A DNA stretch of 64,000 bases, from contig JAIMBT010000004.1 in NCBI GenBank assembly GCA_023511295.1, positions 103,683 through 167,682 on the forward strand. Reading direction: 5' to 3'. The DNA is from Alicyclobacillus sp. Lineage in GTDB: Bacteria; Bacillota; Bacilli; Alicyclobacillales; Alicyclobacillaceae. Shown piece by piece: positions 55,538 through 63,773 of the stretch (its first letter is position 1; every line of letters begins with the position of its first letter). Below the pieces are notes generated by a model that did not search any database, was not told the DNA's origin, and was given only the letters and a program-made list of their open reading frames with translations. The translations under genes were made by a program, and so were the position numbers.

Positions 55538-56764
55538 TCAATCTCGGTTGCCAAGCAGCACCATCAACGCCAGCAACGCCGCCGCGACCGTCACGATGCC
55601 TGCACCTGTCACGCCAATCCACGCAGACGGCTTCATGAACTGCAACACCCACCCGGCGACGAGGGATCCCGTGGGCACCCCCGCGCCAATCATCGCGGTA
55701 CGGATGCCGAACACCCGCCCCCGCAGTCCGTCCGGCACCTGCTCTTGCACCATCTTGCGAGCGAGCGGCGCATACGGACCGAAGCACAGACCGGCGCTCC
55801 ACATGAGCAGCACCGTGAGCCAGAAGCCATGAGCGAAAGCGATGCAGCAGAAACTGCCACCCATTCCCGCAATCATGATAGACATCCAAGCACGTCTGCG
55901 CGTGTCGTTCTTGATAAAAGCCACCACGGTCGTGCCGACGAGCGATCCGACACCGTACGCCGTCCAGAGGATACCGAGCGCGGCTCCACCTTTGCGCCAC
56001 TCCTGGTGAACCAGCAGCGGCAGCGACACATCCAACTGGCCGTAAGCCAGGTTGAGTGCCAGCGCGGCAAGCGTGATCACCAGGACGACCCGCAGAGACA
56101 ACAGCGCCTTCCACCCTGCCACGATGTCGCCAGCAAAGCGGCGCATGCGACGGCCTGGCGGATGGTCTCCAACGTGGGGTCTGATAGGTGCGTGCCTCAC
56201 GAAACAAACGCACAGCGCGCAGGCCCAGAAAGACAGACCGTCCACCAGAATCGCAATGGGTGCACCCATTGCTGCAATGAGTGCGCCACCCATGAGCGGT
56301 CCTGCCAGATAGGCGCCTTGCCAAAGGGTCTCGTCCCAAGCGTTGGCCGCTGACAAGAGGTCTGCCGGCACCAGATCCGGTACGACGGCCATGGCCGCAA
56401 CGGACGTCAGCGGGCTGAGCGTACCCGCGCATACCAGGAGCACACACAGCAGCCAAAACGGGAGCACGTGCAGCCAGTACAACAGCGGGATTGCAACGAA
56501 CAGCAGTCCCTGCCCCACGTTATCGAGCACCATGAGCCAAAGTGGCGGGAATCGGTCCGCCAACACGCCGGCGAGCATTCCTGCCACGACGCTTGGGAGA
56601 CCGTAACAGAGTCCGGCCAGCCCCATCTGCGCCGACGATCCGCTCGTGGTCATCACGACCCACAAGATGGCAATCCAGCCAATCTGGTCACCCAGCGTGG
56701 AGAGGCCTGTACCGGCGGTCATCAGAACGAAGTTTCGCTGGCGCAGGATGCGGCCATATTTCAT
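55538..56764 (-). CDS. MFS efflux transporter (MFS_3 / macrolide-efflux-like)
   Basis: A 408-residue major facilitator. The N-terminus YGRILRQRNFVLMTAGTGLS, loop AGVLADRFPPLWLMV and VQEQVPDGLRGRVFGI are typical of the MFS_3 group that includes Mef-like macrolide and other drug exporters. Substrate is inferred only from family. The ATG at 56764 has GAGGTGA 6 bases upstream, but that ribosome binding site is part of a long leader hairpin and a leader peptide is encoded ahead of it, suggesting inducible translation. Confidence 0.87.
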   Translation of the reverse strand: MKYGRILRQRNFVLMTAGTGLSTLGDQIGWIAILWVVMTTSGSSAQMGLAGLCYGLPSVVAGMLAGVLADRFPPLWLMVLDNVGQGLLFVAIPLLYWLHVLPFWLLCVLLVCAGTLSPLTSVAAMAVVPDLVPADLLSAANAWDETLWQGAYLAGPLMGGALIAAMGAPIAILVDGLSFWACALCVCFVRHAPIRPHVGDHPPGRRMRRFAGDIVAGWKALLSLRVVLVITLAALALNLAYGQLDVSLPLLVHQEWRKGGAALGILWTAYGVGSLVGTTVVAFIKNDTRRRAWMSIMIAGMGGSFCCIAFAHGFWLTVLLMWSAGLCFGPYAPLARKMVQEQVPDGLRGRVFGIRTAMIGAGVPTGSLVAGWVLQFMKPSAWIGVTGAGIVTVAAALLALMVLLGNRD

Positions 56765-56771
56765 TTTCGAT

Positions 56772-56835
56772 CACCTCAGAGGCCCCGCATCGGGGGCCAT
56801 TCGTTGTCCGATGACGGGGCAATGCCCCTGAGGTG
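56772..56835 (-). promoter_or_regulatory. Leader hairpin sequestering the MFS ribosome binding site
   Basis: On the minus strand the 5' arm CACCTCAG (56835-56828) is the exact complement of CTGAGGTG (56779-56772), which contains the ribosome binding site of the MFS gene. Inside, GCCCCG and CATCGG pair with CGGGGC and CCGATG, adding two 6-bp helices. An alternative hairpin GGCCCC-cgatgc-GGGGCC forms if the outer arm is occupied and would free the ribosome binding site. Confidence 0.75.
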
Positions 56836-56837
56836 GC

Positions 56838-56858
56838 TTAGATTGGACGATGGGTCAC
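56838..56858 (-). CDS. Leader peptide MTHRPI of the attenuator
   Basis: GTG ACC CAT CGT CCA ATC TAA encodes six residues (MTHRPI). GGAGGTGA (56871-56864) lies 5 bases upstream, a stronger site than that of the MFS gene. The stop codon ends two bases before the 5' arm of the hairpin, so a ribosome stalled on this peptide would cover or melt that arm. Too short to prove by coding statistics. Confidence 0.6.
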   Translation of the reverse strand: MTHRPI

Positions 56859-56956
56859 GCTCGTCACCTCCGGCGCTGGTTTGCTGGTTCAATCAAGTCC
56901 AAAACGCTATGTAAAAACCCCTCCCCATATTTTTTCACAGTATCTTCACAACCACT

Positions 56957-57385
56957 TTATCGGCCGATGTGTGCTACTTTCTTATCTTCCTGGGATTTCT
57001 GTTGCTCCTGACGCCATTTCCAGTACTCCTCCATATTCAGTAGCATCGGCCTGTCGGTCAGGCAGAGCAAGTACCGCCGTGATATCGTCGAACCCGTCCT
57101 CCAGCACCTGTACGGCTTTCGGCACTCGTTCGGCGTACTCCTCCACAAAATTGTCCTTGAGCAGTCGAGCCGTCTGGATATCAGGAGCATCCAGAATAGC
57201 CGCTCTGTTCCACAAAGCTCCTCGGTGATCTGGGCCACCTTGCGTGTCGACACACCGTTTACCACCATCTCCATCAACGCAATCACCAGTGCCTGTTCAC
57301 TGCGCTGATAGCGGGCGAACATCTCCGTTGAGAACTCACCATTGCGAATCCGTGGAACCCGAAGGACGAGTCGGCCAAGCCGGAT
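56957..57385 (-). pseudogene. IS256 (Mutator) family transposase remnant
   Basis: On the minus strand one frame reads RNGEFSTEMFARYQRSEQ, ALMEMVVNGVSTRKVAQITE and ELCGTE, the classic IS256-family N-terminal region. A second frame then reads AERVPKAVQVLEDGFDDITA and VLALPD, which is family sequence from well downstream. The catalytic DDE centre and the inverted repeats are missing. It is the decayed, internally deleted relic of an insertion. Confidence 0.8.
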
Positions 57386-57466
57386 ACCCTGCCACTTTTT
57401 GCAAACAAAAAGACCGCAGTAGAATCGTTCCTGCTACGGTCGGGATACGCACCACAGTTCGTCAGT

Positions 57467-58054
57467 TCACTCAGCACCCAGCATGGATTCTAACCGTGCC
57501 TTCACGCTGGGCCACTCGTCGTCGATCACGCTGAAGTACACAGAGTCCCGGATATAACCGTCGTGCATCACACGGTGCTTCCTCAAAACGCCTTCCTTCA
57601 CGGCGCCTATCCGTTGAATGGCCTGTTGAGACCGTACATTTCTACCGTCCGTCTTGAGTTGAACCCTAAGGGTCCCTAGCGTTTCGAAGCAGTGTTTCAA
57701 AAGCAAGTATTTACATTCGGTGTTGACCCGTGTACGCCATACACTGGGTGAAAGCCACGTCCATCCGATTTCTAAATGTCGGTTTGGAACGGATATGTCG
57801 AGGAAGCGGGTACTCCCCACGATCTTCTCCGACTCTTGATCGATGATAACAAACGGAAACTCGGAGCTAGCCTCTCTTGCCAATAGCGCCCCAGTAACCA
57901 AGCATTTCATGTCATCAATCGTCTCGATATGCATGGGCATATAGCTCCATATCTTCGGGTCTCTACCAGCCTCAAACAAACCCTCAATGTGGGATTTTTC
58001 CATCGGAATCAATTTCGCACGTTCGCCGACGAGTTCTACTGGGCCGATCTCCAT
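57467..58054 (-). CDS. GNAT family N-acetyltransferase (RimJ/RimL-like)
   Basis: A 195-residue protein. LVGERAKLIPMEKSHIEGL starts the fold, HLEIGWTWLSPSVWRTRVNTECK is motif A and DGRNVRSQQAIQRIGAVKEG motif B, followed by RDSVYFSVIDDEW. This matches the RimJ/RimL/YdaF group that acetylates protein N-termini or small amines. AAAGGTAG lies upstream of the ATG, and a 17-base palindrome sits at 58084-58100. GC content is lower than in most neighbours, which hints at later arrival together with the adjacent IS relic. Confidence 0.85.
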   Translation of the reverse strand: MEIGPVELVGERAKLIPMEKSHIEGLFEAGRDPKIWSYMPMHIETIDDMKCLVTGALLAREASSEFPFVIIDQESEKIVGSTRFLDISVPNRHLEIGWTWLSPSVWRTRVNTECKYLLLKHCFETLGTLRVQLKTDGRNVRSQQAIQRIGAVKEGVLRKHRVMHDGYIRDSVYFSVIDDEWPSVKARLESMLGAE

Positions 58055-58364
58055 GCTGTGATACTACCTTTCATCCAGTTGTCATGGAGATGATCTCCAT
58101 CTTTCGTTAAGGATACATGGTCGTCTAGTACATGAGGCGAATAGAAACGTCATCGATGCAAAATAAATCGTCAACGCTGGGTGGGAGCAACAATGACCTG
58201 TTGGGTTTGGACCGGCAAGAGTCACAGCAAAAACGTCGGCGTCTTTGAACAAGAGCATTTCCATGTCACCGCAGAGAATCCTAATGTACTCCTTATTTCA
58301 TTGAACAGACAAGTATGGAACGACCTACTCAGTTCGTGGCAAGACGACGGCGGAGAAATTCCCT
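58055..58364. other. Low-GC gap with palindrome, no confident gene
   Basis: ATGGAGAT-g-ATCTCCAT at 58084-58100 is a perfect 8-bp inverted repeat about 30 bases upstream of the GNAT start. Open frames on both strands (plus from 58193, minus 58082-58264) have no clear family match or ribosome binding site, and the sequence looks like decayed DNA between relics. Confidence 0.4.
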
Positions 58365-58535
58365 TCATGTCAGGGACGCAAACGAAGAGGCAAAACCTGA
58401 ACCATCAACTTTGTCTTCTCCCAATCTTGCCGACAAATTCGCATGCTCGCCACGAAACAACATGCCAGACGATGCCAGCACTTTCGCAGCCTGTACCAGC
58501 TCAGTCTTGGCATTCAACGGATTCACATGGCTCAT
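58365..58535 (-). pseudogene. Truncated class II aldolase/adducin-like gene fragment
   Basis: ATG 58535 has GGGGGTG 7 bases upstream and starts a 56-codon frame. Its sequence (NPLNAKTELVQAAKVLASSG, EHANLSARLGEDK) resembles the N-terminus of class II aldolase/adducin proteins, in which NLSxRLG is conserved. It then stops instead of continuing into the GxTPSG-type segment. Probably a 3'-truncated remnant. Confidence 0.45.
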
Positions 58536-58566
58536 TCAAGAACACCCCCTTGTTGAGAGCGGCCCG

Positions 58567-58962
58567 TCACCGGGCCGCTTCGTCCACCGCCTCTTTCAAC
58601 GTCGCCTCCACCCGCTGCGCTGTCTCCATCAGCCCCTCATCGCCAATGACACCCATGAGCGCCGTGGGCTTCGGCAGGCCGATGACCGTTTTTCCCTCGT
58701 GCTCGTACACCACCAGCTTGCAGGGCAGGAAGTACCCTACCATCGGATTTTGCGTGAGGACCTGTTTCGCCTCATGCGGATTGCATACCTCCAGCACCCG
58801 ATACGGTTTGTCGAAGTCCACGCCCTTCTCCTTCAACTTCGACGGAATGTCCATCTGCCACAGAACGCCAAACTTGTGATCCTTCAAGGCCGCCTCGAGC
58901 GCCGCCACCGCCTCGTCCAGGTCCTTGTCTGTGGTGGCACTGTAGTGAAACTCCTGCGCCAT
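58567..58962 (-). CDS. DUF302 family protein
   Basis: A 131-residue protein. FGVLWQMDIPSKLKEKGVDF and YRVLEVCNPHEAKQVLTQNPMVGYFLPCKLVVYE contain the two conserved Cys of DUF302. Such proteins accompany sulfur or metal redox genes and are of unknown biochemical role. AAGGAGTG precedes ATG 58962. It stands last in a minus-strand run with thioredoxin and the CstR-type repressor. Confidence 0.88.
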   Translation of the reverse strand: MAQEFHYSATTDKDLDEAVAALEAALKDHKFGVLWQMDIPSKLKEKGVDFDKPYRVLEVCNPHEAKQVLTQNPMVGYFLPCKLVVYEHEGKTVIGLPKPTALMGVIGDEGLMETAQRVEATLKEAVDEAAR

Positions 58963-58996
58963 TTTCCCCACACTCCTTTGCAACGGATTTACAGCT

Positions 58997-59314
58997 TTAC
59001 AGCACGTCCGCCAGGTTGCTCATCAGCGTGCCTTTCGGCATGTAACCCACAAGTTGCTTCACCGGCCGGCCGCCCCGGAATACCATCATCGTCGGGATGC
59101 TCATGATCCCGTACGCTCCCGCCGTCCTCGGGTTCTCATCGACGTTCAATTTGGCGACCACCAATCGATCCCCGGCCTCCTCCGACAACTCCTCCAACAC
59201 GGGTGCCATCATCCGGCACGGCCCGCACCACGCCGCCCAAAAATCGACCAACACCGGCTTGTCTCCCTGGATCACGCTCGCAAAGTTCTGATCCGTCACC
59301 TGTACCGTGGCCAT
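58997..59314 (-). CDS. trxA: Thioredoxin
   Basis: A 105-residue thioredoxin with the active site FWAAWCGPCRMMAPVLEE, the cis-Pro in SIPTMMVFRGG and a normal length. GAGGAGG precedes the ATG. Placed in a sulfur operon, it may reduce persulfides on rhodanese and TusA proteins rather than act as the main housekeeping thioredoxin. Confidence 0.94.
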   Translation of the reverse strand: MATVQVTDQNFASVIQGDKPVLVDFWAAWCGPCRMMAPVLEELSEEAGDRLVVAKLNVDENPRTAGAYGIMSIPTMMVFRGGRPVKQLVGYMPKGTLMSNLADVL

Positions 59315-59327
59315 ACGTTCATCCTCC

Positions 59328-59588
59328 TCATCGGCTTTTCATCAAAAGCTCAATCGCTTCCCGAATCACCTTGTCGGCATTCCCGCCGCCGGCGACCTCC
59401 TCCCGGATGCACTGCTCCATGTTCTCGCCAACGACGTACAGGGTCACCCGGTCCACCGCTGCCCGAATCGCCGACAACTGCGTCACGACCTCCTTGCACG
59501 ACTTGCCCTGGTCCATCATCTGCAGCACGCCCCGCACCTGCCCTTCAATCCGGCGCAGGCGGTGCTTCATGGGGTCCGTATACTCCAT
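59328..59588 (-). CDS. cstR: CstR-type persulfide-sensing repressor
   Basis: An 86-residue CsoR-family protein. It has Cys31 (GKSCKEVV) and Cys60 (MEQCI) at exactly the CstR positions and lacks the His of copper sensors (TLYVVGENMEQC). CstR senses per- and polysulfides by cross-linking these two Cys. Helix [19 protein letters not shown] contacts DNA. ATG 59588 follows GGGGGGAG by 7 bases. A candidate operator lies directly upstream. Confidence 0.9.
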   Translation of the reverse strand: MEYTDPMKHRLRRIEGQVRGVLQMMDQGKSCKEVVTQLSAIRAAVDRVTLYVVGENMEQCIREEVAGGGNADKVIREAIELLMKSR

Positions 59589-59613
59589 CGAAATTCTCCC
59601 CCCTGTCCTCCGT

Positions 59614-59626
59614 AATATACCCCCCT
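59614..59626 (-). promoter_or_regulatory. CstR operator candidate upstream of cstR
   Basis: GGGGGGTATATT on the minus strand (with TATATT as a likely -10) lies 26-38 bases before the cstR start. The same GGGGGTATATT sequence occurs at 60866-60876 (there on the plus strand, ahead of the TauE/SafE gene), and GGGGTAT occurs in the divergent region at 63.6 kb. Confidence 0.6.
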
Positions 59627-59660
59627 CCGTAAAAATCGAGTCAGCCGTCGGCGACACCCG

Positions 59661-60047
59661 TCACCCACCACGGCGGGCATTCCACGCAGCAATCCCACCG
59701 GAGAGGTTTCGCACATCCGAGAACCCCTGTTTCACCAACAGCCGGGCCGCCTGGGCACTTCGCATTCCGGAGTGGCACATTACGACCACCGGTTTCGCCT
59801 TATCCAATTCCCCCAAGCGACTCTTCAACTGTCCCAGGGGAATGTTGCGAAACGGATCGATATGCCCTTGCCGAAATTCTCCTGGTTCCCGGACATCCAC
59901 GTACTGGACCCCAGATTTTTTGTCACGGAGCATCTCCCGAAGCTCAGTCGCCCGGATTGACTGGACACCCTTGACGGGCAACATTCTGTATACAAAGTAC
60001 CCGGCAACAATCACCACCACAATCACCCAGCTCCAGCTCACCCTCAT
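59661..60047 (-). CDS. Membrane-anchored rhodanese
   Basis: About 128 residues: an N-terminal membrane helix (WSWVIVVVIVAGYFVYRML) and one rhodanese domain with the active-site Cys in VVMCHSGMRSAQAA and YVDVREPGEFRQGHI. It would transfer sulfane sulfur at the membrane. The start is ATG 60047 or the GTG at 60041, which is better spaced from GGGGG. It begins within 7 bases of the end of the TauE/SafE gene. Confidence 0.9.
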   Translation of the reverse strand: MRVSWSWVIVVVIVAGYFVYRMLPVKGVQSIRATELREMLRDKKSGVQYVDVREPGEFRQGHIDPFRNIPLGQLKSRLGELDKAKPVVVMCHSGMRSAQAARLLVKQGFSDVRNLSGGIAAWNARRGG

Positions 60048-60053
60048 CACCCC

Positions 60054-60845
60054 CTACAGCACGTGCAAGGCTGTCAAATTGACGTACAACATATAACCCG
60101 CTACCAGAACCAACACTCCGGCAAACAGTTGCTGCAAGCGGCGCACATTGCGCCCGAGCCTCGTGCAGGTATAGACGCCGAGGATACCGCCAACAAGGCC
60201 GCCTCCAATGTACAGAGCGACAATCAGCCAATCGACCATCCCTGAGATGGCATACGACACGGCGGTCGTTAGCCCGAATGTCCCCACCGAGAACAGTGAC
60301 GTCCCGATGGCCTGTGTCATCGGCAAGCCCGCAGAGAAGATGAGGCCAGGCACAATCAGAAATCCGCCGCCGATGCCAAAGAACCCAGACACGCCTCCCG
60401 TGACCAGCCCGGTCGGAATCACCCTCCCCATACGGATGGGGCGTTCTTCACCCGAAGCCTCGCCTTTGCGCTTTGGGCGTACCATTCGTACAGCAATCAC
60501 CAGCATCAGAAGGGCAAAGAAAAACAGAAGCACCTTGTCATTGACCATTTTGCCGAGTATCGACCCGGCGTACGCCCCCACCGCACCAGGTATGGCAAAC
60601 GCCACGGCCGCTTTCCATCGGACTTGGCCGTTGCGCCAATGCGGCAGCAGGTTCAGGTAAGCGTTGACCGCCACCGCCAACGCCGTACTCCCAATGACAA
60701 TGTGCGGGTCGTGCACCCCCACCACATACAGGAGGAGGGGCACGGCGAGGATGGAACCGCCCCCGCCGATGAGCCCAAGCGTAAAACCCACAATACCGCC
60801 GGAAATCACAGCAAGAACCATCTGCACGGCACTCAGGTGTGGCAT
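60054..60845 (-). CDS. TauE/SafE family sulfite/organosulfur exporter
   Basis: A 263-residue permease with about eight helices; the two repeat halves each have a Gly-rich LGLIGGGGSILAVPLLLYV / GFFGIGGGFLIVPGLIF motif typical of TauE/SafE. In cst operons this protein exports sulfite or thiosulfate. ATG 60845 has GGAGGTG 5 bases upstream and a GGGGGTATATT operator candidate 21-31 bases upstream. Confidence 0.92.
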   Translation of the reverse strand: MPHLSAVQMVLAVISGGIVGFTLGLIGGGGSILAVPLLLYVVGVHDPHIVIGSTALAVAVNAYLNLLPHWRNGQVRWKAAVAFAIPGAVGAYAGSILGKMVNDKVLLFFFALLMLVIAVRMVRPKRKGEASGEERPIRMGRVIPTGLVTGGVSGFFGIGGGFLIVPGLIFSAGLPMTQAIGTSLFSVGTFGLTTAVSYAISGMVDWLIVALYIGGGLVGGILGVYTCTRLGRNVRRLQQLFAGVLVLVAGYMLYVNLTALHVL

Positions 60846-60864
60846 GCCGTCACCTCCAAACCCA

Positions 60865-60876
60865 CGGGGGTATATT
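60865..60876 (-). promoter_or_regulatory. CstR operator candidate upstream of the TauE/SafE gene
   Basis: CGGGGGTATATT on the plus strand (minus strand AATATACCCCCG) overlaps a possible -10 (TATACC) with CTGAAA about 17-18 bases upstream on the minus strand. Matches the operator candidate at cstR except for one G. Confidence 0.55.
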
Positions 60877-61008
60877 CGGGTGCAAAAAAATTTTCAGCTT
60901 GCGCCGCAGCCACGCCCCAAACGCCGCCTCTACCAGACGCCTCATCCCGTCTCACGGTGGGAGCGAGTTCCAAACCCGCTTCCTACCCTGCGTTCGCCAT
61001 GGCCGTGG

Positions 61009-62151
61009 TCACCCGTGCACGGCGCACCGGTTCGGCCCTATCTCCATCTCCCGCTGCTCGTCCTCGTCCGGTGTCATCTTGCCCATGTTGGTGAGACGAA
61101 TCTCCCTGTACGCATTCGGCTGCGGCGGCAGGTTCTCCGTCACCAGCCGCCGGAAGGCCTCGGCGTCCTCCACCTGAAGCCCTCCGTTGTGCTCGTAGAC
61201 GTCACCCAGTCTTGCCGCTACTGATCCGTCCGGGTTCACCTCGTCTGGGTCTCCGTAGTGGGCCGGCAACAACAGCAGCTGGGACGACAGCTCAGGGTAC
61301 GTATCGTACAGAGTCTGGTGCAGGTCTCCGGCCCAATCCGCCGCCTTCCCCGCAAGGTCCGGCCGCCCGATGGACTTCACAAACAAGATATCGCCCGACA
61401 GGAGGTACCGACCATCCACCACCAGCGATGTGCTGCCGATGGTGTGTCCAGGGGAGTACACCGGCACAATCCGCACCGTCGTCTTCCCCACCGTAATCTC
61501 CCGCTCCGCCACCAGGGGCTCATACGCAAACGTCACGTCGCCAGCATCCTTCGGCGGCAGCCAGTACGTCGCCCCCGTGTGCTCCGCCAGCGCCCGCCCA
61601 CCAGAGATGTGGTCGGCGTGAAGGTGGGTGTCTATGACGTGGCGGATGCGAAGCCCCCGTTCGGCTGCGAACTGCTCGTACGCATCGGTGGTCCGCACGG
61701 CGTCAACGATGACCGCCTCTCCATCGGACGCAATCAGGTACGACAGACATCCTTTGCCAAACCGCACGAACTGAATCACCTCGCCCCCGCTCGAGAGGTC
61801 CCCCACCTTCACCGGCCGCAGCGCCTCGCTCCACGCCTTCATGCCGCCAGCGAGAACCGAAACATCTGTGAGGCCCGCTTCTCGCAACTGCTCTGCCACG
61901 AATACGGACGAGCCTTCCTTGGCGCACACCACCAGGATGGGACGGTTGTTTGGCAGCTGCTGGAGCGCTGGCTGGATGCCATCGAGCAGGTCGAAGTATG
62001 GGATGTTGATACTCGTCACACTCGGCCCCTCAATCCGCCAATCCGCATACTCCTCTTCATTGCGCACGTCGAGGATAAAGAGTGCATCTCCACGAAGGAT
62101 CTGTTCAAACACCTCAGTGGGTGATACTCGTGTCATGGTCGTCGGAGCCAC
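61009..62151 (-). CDS. Rhodanese-MBL fusion, persulfide dioxygenase-like
   Basis: A protein of about 380 residues. Residues 10-110 are a rhodanese domain ([16 protein letters not shown], active Cys in [11 protein letters not shown]). The metallo-beta-lactamase domain follows with [21 protein letters not shown] and LLSGDILF, the single-iron site of ETHE1-type persulfide dioxygenases; PAHYGDPDE supplies the last ligand. It oxidises persulfides to sulfite, similar to CstB, though here the rhodanese is N-terminal. GTG 62151 is chosen for GGGGG 8 bases upstream. Confidence 0.88.
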   Translation of the reverse strand: MAPTTMTRVSPTEVFEQILRGDALFILDVRNEEEYADWRIEGPSVTSINIPYFDLLDGIQPALQQLPNNRPILVVCAKEGSSVFVAEQLREAGLTDVSVLAGGMKAWSEALRPVKVGDLSSGGEVIQFVRFGKGCLSYLIASDGEAVIVDAVRTTDAYEQFAAERGLRIRHVIDTHLHADHISGGRALAEHTGATYWLPPKDAGDVTFAYEPLVAEREITVGKTTVRIVPVYSPGHTIGSTSLVVDGRYLLSGDILFVKSIGRPDLAGKAADWAGDLHQTLYDTYPELSSQLLLLPAHYGDPDEVNPDGSVAARLGDVYEHNGGLQVEDAEAFRRLVTENLPPQPNAYREIRLTNMGKMTPDEDEQREMEIGPNRCAVHG

Positions 62152-62180
62152 GCTTTGTTCCCCCTCTCCATCGTTTCTCA

Positions 62181-62759
62181 TCACAGGCTCTGCTCTGTCG
62201 GCCCCTGCCACTGGCTCATGCCGGGCACGACGTTGTACACTCGCTCAAACCCGTGCCCCGCCAGCACCTGGCAGGCAGTATCACTTCGGCTGCCCGTGCG
62301 GCAGATGACGTACACCGGCTGCTTCTGATAGGGCGCCAGCTCCGACACATGCTGCTCCAGCTCACCGAGAGGGACGGAGATGGCTCCCGGAACGTGTGAG
62401 AAGGCATACTCCGCAGGCTCCCGCACGTCGATGAGAACCCCGCCATCTGCAAGCCGCTCTGCCAGCTCCTCGTTGGTCACGGTGTGGGGATGGCGTTGCT
62501 CTGGCTTGACCTCGTCCGGAACTGCCTTGCGAATGTAGTGCCGAAACACTTTGTCTTCTGACGTCGTGGTCCCCAAGAACTGATGACCCGTTCGTGTGGC
62601 CCAACTCTTCACGTCGGCTACGGAACCTGGGTCGGTTGCGACAACCTCCAACACCTGGCCAGCGTGCATCTCCTCAATGGCTTTTTTCGTCCGGACAATC
62701 GGCATCGGGCATGACAGGCCGGTGCAATCTACCGTTTTATCCACTGTTACAGGGCTCAT
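62181..62759 (-). CDS. TusA-rhodanese fusion (CstA-like)
   Basis: A 192-residue protein. The TusA/SirA domain has Cys12 and the CPxP Cys17 ([20 protein letters not shown]). The rhodanese domain has [19 protein letters not shown] and the active Cys in [14 protein letters not shown]. It would relay sulfane sulfur between domains and to the persulfide dioxygenase, as proposed for S. aureus CstA. GAGGAGGAG is 13 bases before the ATG. Confidence 0.9.
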   Translation of the reverse strand: MSPVTVDKTVDCTGLSCPMPIVRTKKAIEEMHAGQVLEVVATDPGSVADVKSWATRTGHQFLGTTTSEDKVFRHYIRKAVPDEVKPEQRHPHTVTNEELAERLADGGVLIDVREPAEYAFSHVPGAISVPLGELEQHVSELAPYQKQPVYVICRTGSRSDTACQVLAGHGFERVYNVVPGMSQWQGPTEQSL

Positions 62760-62787
62760 CGCTATCTCTTCACTCCTCCTCTTTGGT

Positions 62788-63183
62788 TTAGAATGTCACC
62801 GTGACGTCCGCATCGTAGGCAAAATCAAGGAACGTCACAGCTCCGCCGACTTCAACCCCGTCGATAAAATGCTCCTTCTGCAGCCCCGCCACATCCATCG
62901 TCATTTGGCACGCAATGAGCTTCACGCCGCTCTCCACAGCCATTTGCAACATCTGAGAGAGAGAGGGGATATTCGCCTTCTTGAATCCTTCGGCGTAATG
63001 CTCGTTCCCCGCAGCGAATGTCAGCAGGTTCTCCGCATCCTTGTGGATGATGTTCAGCCCATCGAACGTAAAGAAAATGGTCACCTCTGCATCCGTGGCT
63101 GTCGCCGCCATTGCAATGTTCAACACCTTGTACGCCGTTTCAATTCCGCCACTCGATGCAATAATGGCCACACGTTTTGCCAT
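62788..63183 (-). CDS. DsrE/DsrF-like sulfur carrier (DsrE2 type)
   Basis: A 131-residue protein. VAIIASSGGIETAYKVLNIA is the DsrE start and KLIACQMTMDVAGL holds the sulfur-carrying Cys. DsrE2 proteins hand sulfane sulfur to TusA. ATG 63183 follows GGAGGT. Adjacent to the TusA-rhodanese gene. Confidence 0.9.
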   Translation of the reverse strand: MAKRVAIIASSGGIETAYKVLNIAMAATATDAEVTIFFTFDGLNIIHKDAENLLTFAAGNEHYAEGFKKANIPSLSQMLQMAVESGVKLIACQMTMDVAGLQKEHFIDGVEVGGAVTFLDFAYDADVTVTF

Positions 63184-63219
63184 GCGGTTCCATACCTCCA
63201 CACGATTGATGTAATTGCC

Positions 63220-63534
63220 CTACTCCACATCTCCAGTCCAAGCCAGCATGCCGCCCATCATATTTCGGACTTGGTGAAAGCCCTGGCTCATGAGATATTC
63301 ACAAGCCTGCGCACTCCGTCCCCCACTTCGACAGACCACGATGGTCTCCACATTCGGGTCGATTTCCGCCAGACGGCCAGGGATTTGTGCGAGGGGAATG
63401 TTTTTGGCCCCTGGAATTTTCCCAGACATCACTTCACCGGGTTCACGCACATCGATAATTTGCAGCTTCTCACCGTTCCGCAGGCGTTCTTTCACATCCA
63501 GCGGAATGATGTTCTGCACCTTAGACCCAGCCAA
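63220..63534 (-). CDS. Single-domain rhodanese
   Basis: A 104-residue rhodanese with LQIIDVREPGEVMSGKIPGA and active Cys in TIVVCRSGGRSAQA. The TTG at 63534 lies 8 bases after GGGGAGG; an in-frame GTG overlaps that site. First gene of the minus-strand sulfur operon, divergent from the second TauE/SafE gene. Confidence 0.9.
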   Translation of the reverse strand: MAGSKVQNIIPLDVKERLRNGEKLQIIDVREPGEVMSGKIPGAKNIPLAQIPGRLAEIDPNVETIVVCRSGGRSAQACEYLMSQGFHQVRNMMGGMLAWTGDVE

Positions 63535-63600
63535 CGTCTTCACCTCCCCGGATGGTTGGATATTGTGTCCGTGACATCCATTGCGATGCACGTACTGCTA

Positions 63601-63655
63601 TGGGTATCAAGGCCGTATCGCATTGTTATTAGATCATTGATACCCAACGGGGTAT
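63601..63655. promoter_or_regulatory. Operator region between divergent sulfur genes
   Basis: TGGGTATCAA (63601-63610) and TTGATACCCA (63637-63646) are perfect inverse complements 26 bases apart. The second arm overlaps ATACCC-aac-GGGGTAT (63640-63655), a palindromic CsoR/CstR-like site. Both promoters of the divergent operons should lie here. Confidence 0.65.
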
Positions 63656-63773
63656 AGTATATCTCCTCACATTAAGACGTGTCAACAGGTACCTGTACGG
63701 GTATACGTGTCCGAAGACCAACATAGGTTGATGGTACAAGCTGGGCGTGTCCCAATTGGGTGGGGAGGGGATC

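Noticed and set aside
58193..58879. Plus-strand frame beginning MTCWVWTGKSHSKNVG
   Set aside because: Runs antisense into the DUF302 gene, no strong ribosome binding site, no recognisable domain.
59328..59588. Second copper repressor CsoR
   Set aside because: The His ligand of copper sensors is missing and Cys31/Cys60 match CstR; the neighbours are sulfur genes.
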